A stretch of 64,000 nt of DNA, taken from positions 25,758,210 to 25,822,209 of the forward strand of contig JABAKD010000002.1 in NCBI GenBank assembly GCA_012845835.1, in the 5' to 3' direction. The position numbers and the translations under genes are program-made. Positions 54,476 through 64,000 of the stretch are shown here, in pieces. Position 1 is the stretch's first letter. Each line of letters starts with the position of its first letter. Source of the stretch: Undaria pinnatifida (Eukaryota; Sar; Phaeophyceae; Laminariales; Alariaceae). The notes beneath the pieces were generated by a model. It was not told where the DNA came from. It did no database searches and saw only the letters and a program-made list of their open reading frames with translations.

Positions 54476-55350
54476 GACGCATGCTACGGCAGAGGTGCAC
54501 CATGTGTGTGTTCTGAGGCTCCTAACCTATTGGGGAGCTCTTTTGCCTTCCGAGGTTCCTGACCTATTGAGGAGCTCTTTGCCTTCTGAGGCGCCTAACC
54601 TATTGAGGAGCTCTTTTGCCTTCTGAGGCTCCTAACCTCTTGAGGAGCTATTTTTCCTTCTGAGGCATATAGCCTTTTGAGGAGCTATTTTGCCTTCTGA
54701 GGCTCATAACCTATTGAGGAGCTGTTTGCGTTCTGAGGCTCCTAGCCTATTGAGGAGCTGTTTGCGTTCCGATGCTCCTAACCCATAGAGGAGCTCTTTG
54801 CCTTCCGAGGCTCTTGACCTATTGAGGAGCTCTTTGCCTTCCGAGGGTCCTAACCTATTGAGGAGCTCTATACTATTAGTGGTAGTACCTCACCGAAAAA
54901 AAAGCTTTATTTAAACAAAAACAAAAAGTTCTCTACCCGATGAGAGCAAGCAGTCTCACGGCGTACTAGGTATATATTCCGTGCGCAGAAACAAGGATGA
55001 ATGCCTTAATAGTCCTGTTGACCCTGGCATTAGCAGGGGAGTCACCGACCTGTATCCTTCACGAGGGTATACACCCCCCCGTAACACGCGCGCGATCGAC
55101 GTATCACACGCAGCTTGCAAAGCTGAGTTTTGATCGAAAAATCATTTTTGGTTCGATCTCACAGCTGAAGAGTGTATTTTTCATTTTTTGAATTATATAC
55201 CTGCTGGTAACCAGTTACTACCTGGTATAATGCAAAAAAACATGAAAATTCCGACGATTTGGGGTTGAGGAGCTCCCGGACGCCGTTCAAAAAACGTTTT
55301 CAGCCCCCCAAAAATGCTATTACTGTAATACTTCTATCGTAGCACGCGTC
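54476..55350 (+). mobile_element. TIR element of the GTGCTACG family enclosing a minisatellite
   Basis: Left end ACGCATGCTACGGCAGAGG; right end CTTCTATCGTAGCACGCG. The interior holds the ~37-bp array at 54505-54875. Confidence 0.68.
54505..54875 (+). repeat. About ten tandem copies of a ~37-bp unit
   Basis: Units read TTCTGAGGCTCCTAACC then TATTGAGGAGCTCTTTTGCC with minor changes. GAGGCTCC...GAGGAGC makes each unit weakly palindromic. A single unit also occurs inside the element at 11968. Confidence 0.88.
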
Positions 55351-55447
55351 CAATGAAAATGGTGGCTGAAGTCGGAAACATATCGTCGACGAGGAATCCC
55401 CCTGAAGATGAACATCGATCGCTCGGCATTTTACGCTCTCCGCGCGT

Positions 55448-55700
55448 TGTCGAGAAAAAATCAGGGCTTTTCAATAGGTCATGATCCGACCAGTGGGCCG
55501 GGTCAGGAGGTTTCTATAATGTCGCGGGTCGAGTCGGGTCGGGCCAGGAAGCCTCACGGGTCGGGTCGGGCCGGGCCAGGAGGGGGTTTTAAAGTACCAC
55601 GGGTCAGGTTAGGTCATGTCGGGTCGGGACGCCCTGACCCGACCCGACCCGCTACAAGTGACTTGACCCGTGAAATGCTCGGAAAAAATCAGCGTGGAAA
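55448..55700 (+). mobile_element. GGGTCGG-rich MITE-like element, copy 3, with clear TIRs
   Basis: Left end AAAAAATCAGGGCTTTTCA; right end GACCCGTGAAATGCTCGG then AAAAAATCAG. The interior repeats CGGGTCGGGTCGGG. Copies 1 and 2 are at 6775 and 12905. Confidence 0.72.
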
Positions 55701-55720
55701 CGCGTCCGAGGGGGTGTGAA

Positions 55721-56053
55721 CGCATGCTACCGTGTAGTACGGTGCCCAGAGGTGCACCGTTTGGTTTTCTGAGGTTCCCCGATTGAGGAGTTCTCTTACA
55801 AATACTCGTAGCTCACCCCTTTAAAATAACGACCGTTTTCTTAGAAGAAATGAAATAAATGCAACTCGATGAACAGTTCCATATTGGCCTCGTATAGCTA
55901 TAGCTACAGTAGGTGTTCTAAAGGATAATACTGCGAAAGAAAAATTATATATGGTGGCATTCCGACCATATTGGGTCAAGAGGGCGCGTTGAGTTCAGAA
56001 AATATTTCATCCGAAAAGTGCTACGAAGTATACCCTATCGTAGCACGTGTCTG
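55721..56053 (+). mobile_element. TIR element of the GTGCTACG family
   Basis: Left end ACGCATGCTACCGTG; right end CCCTATCGTAGCACGTG. The interior has TGAGGTTCCCCGATTGAGG. Confidence 0.62.
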
Positions 56054-56540
56054 TCTTAACCCATTTTCCATCTCTAAACAAATATTCTAGTCTAACTCCA
56101 AGTGTTTTGTTCCCATGTCGGGAGTGCGATGCTAAATAAGCACGCGTGATACACGGTACGCATCGCTAACTAACACGGTAGCGGTCGTCGTCGCAGGTGC
56201 TATGCTTCTTTAATACCTGGGACTTCGAGGTATATAGACATTAACACTATTAAACTGAAGAGAAGGTTTTTCGAGCCGATCACCCATGTACTTCCTCTGT
56301 TTTATTTACTAAATAGAGGTCTTTACGGCAGCAAAGTCCAAAAACATGTGTGTGTCCGATCTCCCATCTAAATGAGATAACGTGCGGAAAGTATAGATGT
56401 AAACACTAAAACTGAAGGAGAGTTTCTCCAGCCGATCACCCGTACTTGCTCTGTGTACTATACTGGTACGTAGTAGAGGTCTCTACGGCGGAAAAAGTCC
56501 CCCCAAAAAATGGGTCCGATCTCTCCTCTCTTATGGTGCG

Positions 56541-57550
56541 GACGCGCGTGCTACGCACGACAGAGCTGCACACCCAAAAAACCCGAGGCTCCTCACTCTC
56601 GGCCAAGGGGTACAGTAGGGGGTCGCCTTTGAGGCTTAGCTTCTTTTCGCAATGGCTAGGGAGTCACTCGCGCGAGTGACCCCCCTTTTCCTTCATGCGG
56701 TCTTCAAGATTTCGTGTGGTTTTTCCTTGCAGAAATACGAAATCGCCATGAAACTGCTATAGATCTATCTTAAGTTATTGGGGGGAGACACAAGAGCGCA
56801 GACTTTTCAAGGCCGTATACCTTGACAGCTACACCGCGCCAAGAAAAAAAACAAGCTAAAATATATTTTCAGCCATGTACAGAGTTACTCGGGCAAACCC
56901 GGTGTACCTGGTAGTGGTGAAAACGGGGCACCCACCCCCACCGTACGTAGCCTTGATCTTAGCAGAGAGGTCCATATCGGGGGCGCACGTTGATAAAAAG
57001 AAAAACGTGCAATCCAATGAGCAGTTCCATGGCCTGCGTATACTACAACGAACGGTATACATGAAAAAACAACAACAACGACTTTTGGGTGAATGGTACC
57101 TTCAGCTGAGGACAAGATGCGTGCTATTAATATGTACGATAGAGGTACAGTACTTTTGCGTGGCTAAGACATTTTCTGAAAGACGAGGCTCCTTAACCCC
57201 TTCGGAGCCCCCCCAAATCCCTCCCTATGCTAAATTCAACTAAAAATCTGTCCCCCCAAAAAGGGTTTCCAGTTGTACAGGCGTTAAACCAAAATCGTCG
57301 GAACGCCACTCATATTTCTGCAATGTTAAGTGTTTTTATACCTAAGGCCATGAATCTGTAGTTCTCAACAATTAGTTTTTGGCTGCAGGTACAGCGATTC
57401 TCAATGGGTTAGGTACCTCAGAGAAAAAAGGGTGCACACTTCTACCGCAGGCCAACACAAGCACACTTCAAACCGCAGCTCAACACAAAAGCCCCACCGG
57501 TCGTAGCTGGTTTGGCCCGAAACATCATCACCTCTATCGTAGCACGCGTC
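56541..57550 (+). mobile_element. Nested TIR elements of the GTGCTACG family
   Basis: An outer left end at 56541 (GACGCGCGTGCTACG) and outer right end near 57550 (CCTCTATCGTAGCACGCG) enclose a second set of internal family motifs (57115-57300: GATAGAGGTACAG, GACGAGGCTCCTTAACC). I read this as one element inserted in another. Confidence 0.5.
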
Positions 57551-59569
57551 CGCGGATAGATACTCAAACCAGCTACGAGTGTCATAGTAGTAATGGTTTT
57601 GTTCTCTCGCCAAAAAATAGTCCGAGATCTAGCAGAGGGCACGCTCCAACCCTTCTGGAGACTGGAAGAAAAATAGTCCTCAATTGACGACGACGCGTCG
57701 ACGGCTGATGTCACCTGGTATGCTTTTTTCATACAAGTAGACCACAAAAATAAAGCTAAATTTGTTTTGGTTACGTACCAGTATAGCAACAACTTGAAGC
57801 ATGGCGGGCAGAGCCCTTCTCCCCCCCCGCCAAGAACAAGAGAGCCGCCTTTTTTGACCGTCAAGCCGAGCGGCCGGAACAATAGGCCGCCAGCCAACGG
57901 GCCTCGGGACTGCATTTGGCCCGAATCATCCATCAGGCTAAGAGCTCAAGCAGCGGAACAAATTGGAGAAAATGTAATTAAATACCAGGTACCAGGTATC
58001 TGGTAGTGTATAATAACAGCAGTGACAGACAGTTGCTAGGTATTGGGGTCTTGAAGCGCATTCTTCGCGCAGCTTGCCACGTGCAAATACTCATTATGCG
58101 TTCTCCAATTCACCCTAAAAACTGCTGTTTTAACCACATCGAGTAATCCGAATCGTTGACACGATTACTGTACGTGTTACGCCCCCCCCAACACCCTCGC
58201 TGCAAAACACATTCGAAGCCGCGAGGGCTCCAACAAGCCACACGATGGTGCCCTATTAGTACAAGAAGCAGGGGAAATATAAAGGTGTACTATTAGTACA
58301 AGAAGCAAGGGAAACATAAAGACCGACCCGCGTCTCCTGTCGACGTACGCTCATCAGCTGCCTGTACACAAGTTACAAGGAAACGAAACTGTTCGGCGAC
58401 ACAACCCTTCGCATAAGGCCACCTCCTTGCGTATAATACGCCCGCCCAGAGAAACTTCCCTCTCACCAAGTCCTCCCGTACACACCCACGTATGATACGA
58501 AAAAAAGGGGCAAAAAATGCGACGTTCGCAATTTTTTGCTAAAAAATTAAAGAGTAAGACCCTAAACAAGCAAAAACCACCACCATACAACCAACCGAGC
58601 ACTCGGATGATGCGGGGGTGCACCCACCCCAATTTGATCCAACAATAATTCGCGCCGGGTTGGGCCCAATACATAGACTCTCAACAAATCTCCCGTCCTA
58701 ACCTCGTCAATGCACACATCCTACCCCTGGCAGCCTCGTAAGACAGCTGTTTGTGGCAAGGGACGGCCAACTAAAAACAATTGTCGAAACAAAAAAAATG
58801 AAAATAACACGGAAACAATTCGGGGGGGGGGGGGGGGGGGGGGGCGACGCAATGCCTCGTCGTGGAACACCTGTAATTTCGATCGCTGGAATTTTAGCGC
58901 CAGCATAATTCTATGGAATGGAAGGCGCTACGGGCGAGCAACCCTTCCGACACCCCCCGTCACGCGAACGGTGGAGGGAGTAAGCCTTCTATCCTGCCTT
59001 GGCCGCAGCAGCATAGATAGCTCGTGCGAATAATCGCACGATGCCGGCCATGGCACAGCGCAAGAGATTGTCAGTCTCAAGACCCCCCTAACCCCCGCCC
59101 GTAAGCTCGCCTCCCTCCCCCCCCCCCCCCCCCCCCCCCCCCGGCTAATAGAAACGCCCACACAGAACATCTACGTACCAGTACACTACTGTAGCCAACC
59201 CTAGCGTGGTATGAGTGACAAAACACACGCACGACGAATCAATCCACCCGAAAACTCCAGAAGCCATACACACAACACGACGTTGCCCAACCACACACGC
59301 AAGATAGATTCAGTCAGTCAAAAGCTAGCGCCGCCCGCCACAGTATTTCCATGGAACGTGCACGCCGTATTTGCTCACCACTCAAGCCAGTTTTAGCCAA
59401 TACAGCTGAGCCCGCTACAATATTTCTTCAGAGTACGCGCGCACGCATATAATAATATCATGCAACAACCCACGGCCCAAGAAGTCGGCGCGGCAAAAAA
59501 CAACTACAATAAATACCTTTCTCTCCTTACGACCGGGTAGTAACTATGTGTAATAACCGGCGACGATCA

Positions 59570-59895
59570 GCATCTAGATTATCTAGATGGTGATCTGTCC
59601 GCGATCTAGATGGATTGAGATCGTGATCTATCCACGGTCTAGATGGTGTAGATCGTGATCTGTCCGCGATCTAGATGGGTTTAGATCGTGATCTGTCCAC
59701 AATCTAGATGGGGCTAGATCGCGATCTGTCCACGATCTAGATGGTTTAGCTCGTGATCTGTCCGCGGTCTAGATGGTTTAGATCGAGATATGTCCGTGGT
59801 CTAGATGGGTCTAGATTGTAATTTTGTCCGCGATCTAGACGGTTTAGATCGTGATCGGTCCGCGATCTAGCCCATCTTAGATCGTGATCTACCTG
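59570..59895 (+). repeat. About ten tandem copies of a ~33-bp GATCTAGATGG unit
   Basis: Each unit reads close to CGATCTAGATGGTTTAG then ATCGTGATCTGTCC. The copies are 80-90% alike by eye. Shorter GATC/CTAG arrays occur at 15001 and 19151. Confidence 0.87.
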
Positions 59896-59997
59896 TCCGA
59901 GGCGTGAACGGTCACAAGAATAACAGGAGGAAGGATGCGTGACAACCGCTAGTAACTATGATATAGTACTACAGTAGTTAGTAGCGGTATCCGTCTA

Positions 59998-60148
59998 AAT
60001 TGCTCGCTTGCTTCTCGTACCACCACTCCAACGCCCTGCTACACCTTCAACGAGACAAAAAAGAAGCTGTGGCTTGCTCGCTCGCTACTCCAATCGCCAC
60101 CTTAAGCTCTGCTACATCTTCGACCAAAACAAAAAGGCCGTGAAGAGG
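59998..60148 (+). repeat. Two tandem ~75-bp copies
   Basis: GCTCGCTTGCTTCTCGTACC...CTGCTACACCTTC and GCTCGCTCGCTACTCC...CTGCTACATCTTC are related copies, each followed by AAACAAAAA or ACAAAAAAG. Confidence 0.6.
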
Positions 60149-62306
60149 CCGGGCTAGGGGGGGGGTGGGGGGTGCCAGCGGCACATTCTTTCTCTAAGGA
60201 AGACGCAAAAAGAACAAAAAATGGAGCCACCATGCCACCACAGCCGGCAGCACATTTTTTGTCCAAGTAAGGCAAAAAAACATGGAATCACCATGCCTTC
60301 ATCAAACGGGCAAAATACGAATGCAACGGAACAACTGGCAAATCAAATATTGTGGGACATGCCATTCGGTACACAAGCAATAAACCATGGGGCAGCCGGT
60401 AGATGAGATTGTGCCGAACCTCGCCAAAGCGTCGTTGTCCTCTTTTTCCCAAGACAAAGGTTAAGGGAAGGCTAAGCGAGACAAAGAACATGAAAAATAA
60501 AAAATAAAACAGAAAGTCAGAAACCCAGAGAATCAGACAAGGACGACGATCGATCACGACGACGGCGACGGAAGACGCAAAAGAAAAAATAAAAGAAAAA
60601 TATGGTTCAAAACGTTCAAAACATGACCGTTTTTTACGAAAAAAATAAATCAAACGTTCAAGACAACGTGACCATTTTCACCGAAATAAAAAAATACCAA
60701 CGATAAGCACTCGGACGAGTACACACGTGTGTAGACGTAGCGAACATTAGAACTGGTAGACAACCCTACTAATCTCACGACGGACCGTTGATAATGTTCA
60801 GAATACAAGATACATAGAGCGACTACTACCTGCTGTTGGTACACGCAGCAACTGTACAACAATAAAAAGGAGACACGCACGCAATTCCCTGCGCATCTCC
60901 TCGCACCTACCGCTGCTGCTACGCACGCCCCGAACGCCCCCCCTCCCCCCCCCCCCCCCCCCCTCCCTCCCGCATACCAATCTCTCACACCCTTTACGAT
61001 CGAAGCCTGTCAGTATCTGTCTGCCAGTATCTTGCGTGTCAGCATTTTGCTTGCCAGCAGCTTGCCTAGCAGCCCGTACCTTGCGTGTAACTAGGCGTAA
61101 CTCAGGACACCGCAAACGACCAACCCTCCCCGACACGACCACGTTCTAATTCGCGCGAAACTTACAGAGCTACCAACATCTGTGCCGCTCTTCAGTACAC
61201 CGCAAATTGCTCCTCTTCCGCTTTCGGGCCCGGCCGGGCCCGGCCGGGACGGGTCGGACCTGGACTGGTTTGACCTGGGCCGGTCCCTCCAAACCGCGGA
61301 ACACATGCAGCAAGAGCAAGAAACATAAACTAATATGGACTCTCTATGAAGGAGTGCCTGCCTCCCCCCCGCCCGGCCATCACACCGCACGGAGCTACAC
61401 ACATTAAAAGGCGAACAGCGCGCCGACGGCAATATACAGCGGATATTAAACACCTCCTTTTTACCCCCCCCCCCCCCCCCCGCCCCCCCCCCTCTCCCCT
61501 GTCCGCAGAAAAACGCCTTCCCTTTCTCTACGGCCACGGTGTTTCGGCGGATTTTTTTTTTTGCCGCGGAAAAGAGGAAGACAGCCTGTGGAACAAGACC
61601 GGGGGGGCGTATATTTGGCAAAGCTTTGAAAAAAAAAGCCCCCCCCCCCCATTCCCTCTACCAAACCCTACGTTCTGGTTTCAGAATGACGCCTTTGTAC
61701 GGTACAACAGTAGCACATACACTTATCAGCATTTCTTGCGGGACTTTTACGAGACTGTATGATTGACACGATCTGCACCTATTGGTTGCCGGGAATAAAA
61801 ATCCCCTTTGCACAACCTTGTCTTTTCAAACCGCAGGTGGCAGCAAATCATCCACAATACACGTGAAAAAGGCACAACAACGCACGAGAGGACAAAAACA
61901 GCACAAAAAGGAACTCTCACCATGACGCAGGCAGGCGGCGAGGCATCAAAGCTTCAACACGCTAGCGCCACACCTCAAAAGCCAACAAAGAGCCAAGGAC
62001 AAAAGGTAGGCGTAATAATAAGCCTAGATCCCCCCCCTAACTTCAACACAGACGAGCAGGCGGCCGGCCCAATGCGCAGCCAGGCGAACTGAAGACTAAA
62101 CAAAACGCACGAGCATATCTCCAGACGCCACACGCACGCAGCTCCCTTCCACTGCTAAAATTGCTCCTTCTCCTTTCTCCCTCACCGCTAAAAACAAATC
62201 TTCTTCGTCCTCCTCCTCCTCCATCTCGTCATTCACCTCCTCCTCCTCTCAAGCGTTCGCCTCTTCCTCCCCCTCTCTCGTCACAATTGTACCCCGCCCC
62301 CATCCT

Positions 62307-63182
62307 TCAACGCCTTTTCATGAGCATCATCATATCGCTCGCCAGCCGTTTCATTCCAGCCTCTCCCCCCTCACTGTGCCTCTTACTCCGGTCCTCCCCC
62401 CCCCAGCTCCCACCCCGTCCCCTCTCCTCCCCCAACGGAGGCACACTACGCGAACGGTGGCGCCCCCCTCCCCCCCACCCCCCACCCCCGGCACCGTCTC
62501 CACTAGAATTTCTGTTCCCCCTAGATCTTCCCCGAAGTCTCGAGGTGCTCCGGTCGCGCGGAGGTCGGGAGCCGGGCCATCTGGAGGATGCTAACACGGC
62601 AGCGATTTCTTCCCGCCCTTCCGGGCCAACGGAGTTCCAGAAGTAGTGGCCTGGGAGGTTTCCGAGGCAGTCGGCGAGGTCGATCCGGGCGTCTACCTCG
62701 ATGCGGGTGAGGTAGCGCGCCATTGTTACGTTTCCGCTCGCGCATGCGAAGAACAGCTGTCGAGGGCGTCGGTGGTGTTAGGTTGTTGGTGACGGTGGTA
62801 GGTGTTGGTGGGAAGGGAAGGGAAGGGAAGGGAAGGGAAGGGAAGGGAAGGGAAGGGAAGGGAAGGGAAGGGGAAGAGAAGGGATAGGACAGGGCAGGAC
62901 AGGGCAGGACAGAACAGGACAGGACACGTCAGGAAGGTAACGGAATGGAAGCGAAGGTAAGAGTCAGCGTATAGGCTCTGTCGCGCAAGAAATCACGAAA
63001 GCACGGGTGACAACGCAATCTAGGCGATCATGATACACGCGTGAAAGCGGGGGGGGGGGGGTTGTACTGTTCTTACCGGTGTCCTGTCGTCCTGGTCCAG
63101 AGCGTCTACGTTTGCACCGCGCCGAATGAAAAACCTGGCCATAGCAACCATGCCCTTGCCCGACGCAGTGTGTAGGGGGGTT
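62307..63182 (-). CDS. Ankyrin-repeat protein, last two exons (5' part not found)
   Basis: Minus-strand exons 63182-63077 and 62756-62307. The first gives TPLHTASGKGMVAMARFFI, then RRGANVDALDQDDRTP, a standard ankyrin repeat. It splices in phase 0 to LFFACASGNVTMARYLT, the next repeat, and a weaker third repeat containing LGNLPGHYFWN. The tail is Gly/Arg-rich and ends at a stop at 62307-62309. Splice sites are GTCACAG|A, CCG|GTAAGA and GACAG|CTG. Ankyrin repeats bind proteins and give no specific function. The upstream exons are not visible to 64000, so the gene is 5'-partial in this window. Confidence 0.72.
62815..62935 (+). repeat. (GGGAA)n array followed by GGACAGGGCA repeats
   Basis: About a dozen GGGAA pentamers at 62815-62875, then AGGACAGGGC units. 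It lies in the intron between the two ankyrin exons. Confidence 0.9.
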
Positions 63183-64000
63183 CTGTGACAACGCAAATAA
63201 ACAAGCAAACGCGCAAAACAAAAACAAAACCAAAGGATGCCGGGGGAGAAACGGGAAAGGGGGAGAGGGGAGGGGAGGGAGACAGGGAGGTGGCGATTAA
63301 TTTCTGCGACACATACGTATCATACTACAGTAATTACTACGGGATCTGGTACCTGGTATATCGCCAATATACTCGTATCAATCAGATGCCGGCAGCAAAA
63401 TACGTTACGTTGTTGGCGGCCAGCCGTGAGGTTGACACAACGAACAAATAACTAAAAGCCCAGTAGGACAAGGGACGACCTCACGGGCGGCAAAGCAAGC
63501 AAATAACCAAACGTTGAGCTCCTCGTACCCAGACCCTCAAATTGTATATTAATGGCAAGCTACAGCGTCCAAAACATACGAGAGGAAGACATTTCGTGTC
63601 CGCAGTTCCTTGATATGCACGGTATCCCAGGGCATCCGACACCGCCGTACAGAGATGCGAGTCCTTCGCGTAGAGTGGCCAGAAGTTATTACCGGAGAGA
63701 ACAAAACAGGGCAACAGGCACAAGGAGAAATCACGTTCGTTTCTTTGCGTCCACCGTGCACTCGCATAGGCGGGGCCCGTACATACGTGTATGGTATTCG
63801 TTAATAGTATGGAGAAAAGGCCAAAACAAGATACGTGCGAATTATCGTACCACTGTCGATGTTTTTTCCGAATTTTTTTTTTTTTGCCGGATTTTTTTCG
63901 GACAACCTCCATACAGGTCGGCCCTCGGTTTGAGGTTAGGGTTTACCTGGTAGGTTTTACGGCGTTTTATGCAGAATCAATCCCTTCTCGTGCACACGCC
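63183..64000. other. Right edge of the window without a recognised exon
   Basis: The upstream part of the ankyrin gene should lie here or beyond, but neither strand shows an ankyrin motif or another family. The 133-codon plus frame at 63552 has no recognisable content. Confidence 0.4.

Larger units (their letters stand above)
47243..62306. other. Fifteen-kilobase repeat-rich stretch without a recognised gene
   Basis: No frame in this stretch has family resemblance or convincing splice structure. It is filled with GTGCTACG-family TIR elements (48695-57550), tandem arrays (48225-48615, 53040-54340, 54505-54875, 59570-59890), a GGGTCGG element and long poly-G/poly-C tracts. The parts at 58000-59500 and 60150-62300 hold nothing I can identify beyond homopolymer tracts. 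Confidence 0.6.

Noticed and set aside
54505-54875. CRISPR-like array
   Set aside because: Units are contiguous with no unique spacers, and the genome is eukaryotic.
57442-57933. 163-codon minus frame
   Set aside because: It crosses the right end of a TIR element, lacks known motifs and has no splice context.
63481-63953. Overlapping 130-140-codon frames near the right edge
   Set aside because: No recognised motif; they do not join the ankyrin exons.

Overview
This is a nuclear window from an intron-rich eukaryotic alga, most likely a stramenopile and probably a brown alga. That is an inference from gene content, not from a marker gene. One protein opens with a signal peptide followed by transit-like sequence, as expected for a plastid of secondary origin. 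A delta-tubulin gene implies a lineage that still builds flagella. Introns average over 1 kb, proteins carry Gln-, Gly- and Ala-rich insertions, and the non-coding DNA is packed with short transposons, minisatellites and long poly-C/poly-G tracts.

Layout: (1) 924-25460, plus strand: a 17-exon gene whose splice phases close over 3012 nt and predict 1003 residues. It joins plastid targeting, one EF-hand, four GxGY repeats and a complete mitochondrial-carrier domain resembling phosphate carriers. (2) 38810-28575, minus strand: ten recognisable exons of an animal-type cryptochrome/(6-4) photolyase, broken by two nonsense codons and at least four frameshifts, so a pseudogene. (3) 40505-47242, plus strand: a five-exon delta-tubulin gene of 644 predicted residues, enlarged by low-complexity insertions. 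(4) 63182-62307, minus strand: the last two exons of an ankyrin-repeat gene whose start lies outside or was not found. No convincing gene was found at 1-923, 25461-28574 or 47243-62306.

Repeats explain most of the rest. A LINE whose degraded copies still encode the C-terminal end of a reverse-transcriptase ORF, and a roughly 560-bp SINE-like element, share the last 60-90 bp and both end in a poly-C tail. Nearly all copies lie in sense orientation in introns, and several C-tails sit 10-140 bp upstream of a 3' splice site. A family with TIRs built on CGTGCTACGATAGAGG fills 46-58 kb. A foldback element of about 770 bp lies between the divergent cryptochrome pseudogene and delta-tubulin. Several tandem duplications copied exon edges into neighbouring introns or UTR.

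The genes do not form a pathway. Links to plastid phosphate transport, blue-light/UV biology and basal bodies are statements about the separate families. All gene models are read by eye from splice signals, phase and remembered family motifs; no transcript or database evidence was available.
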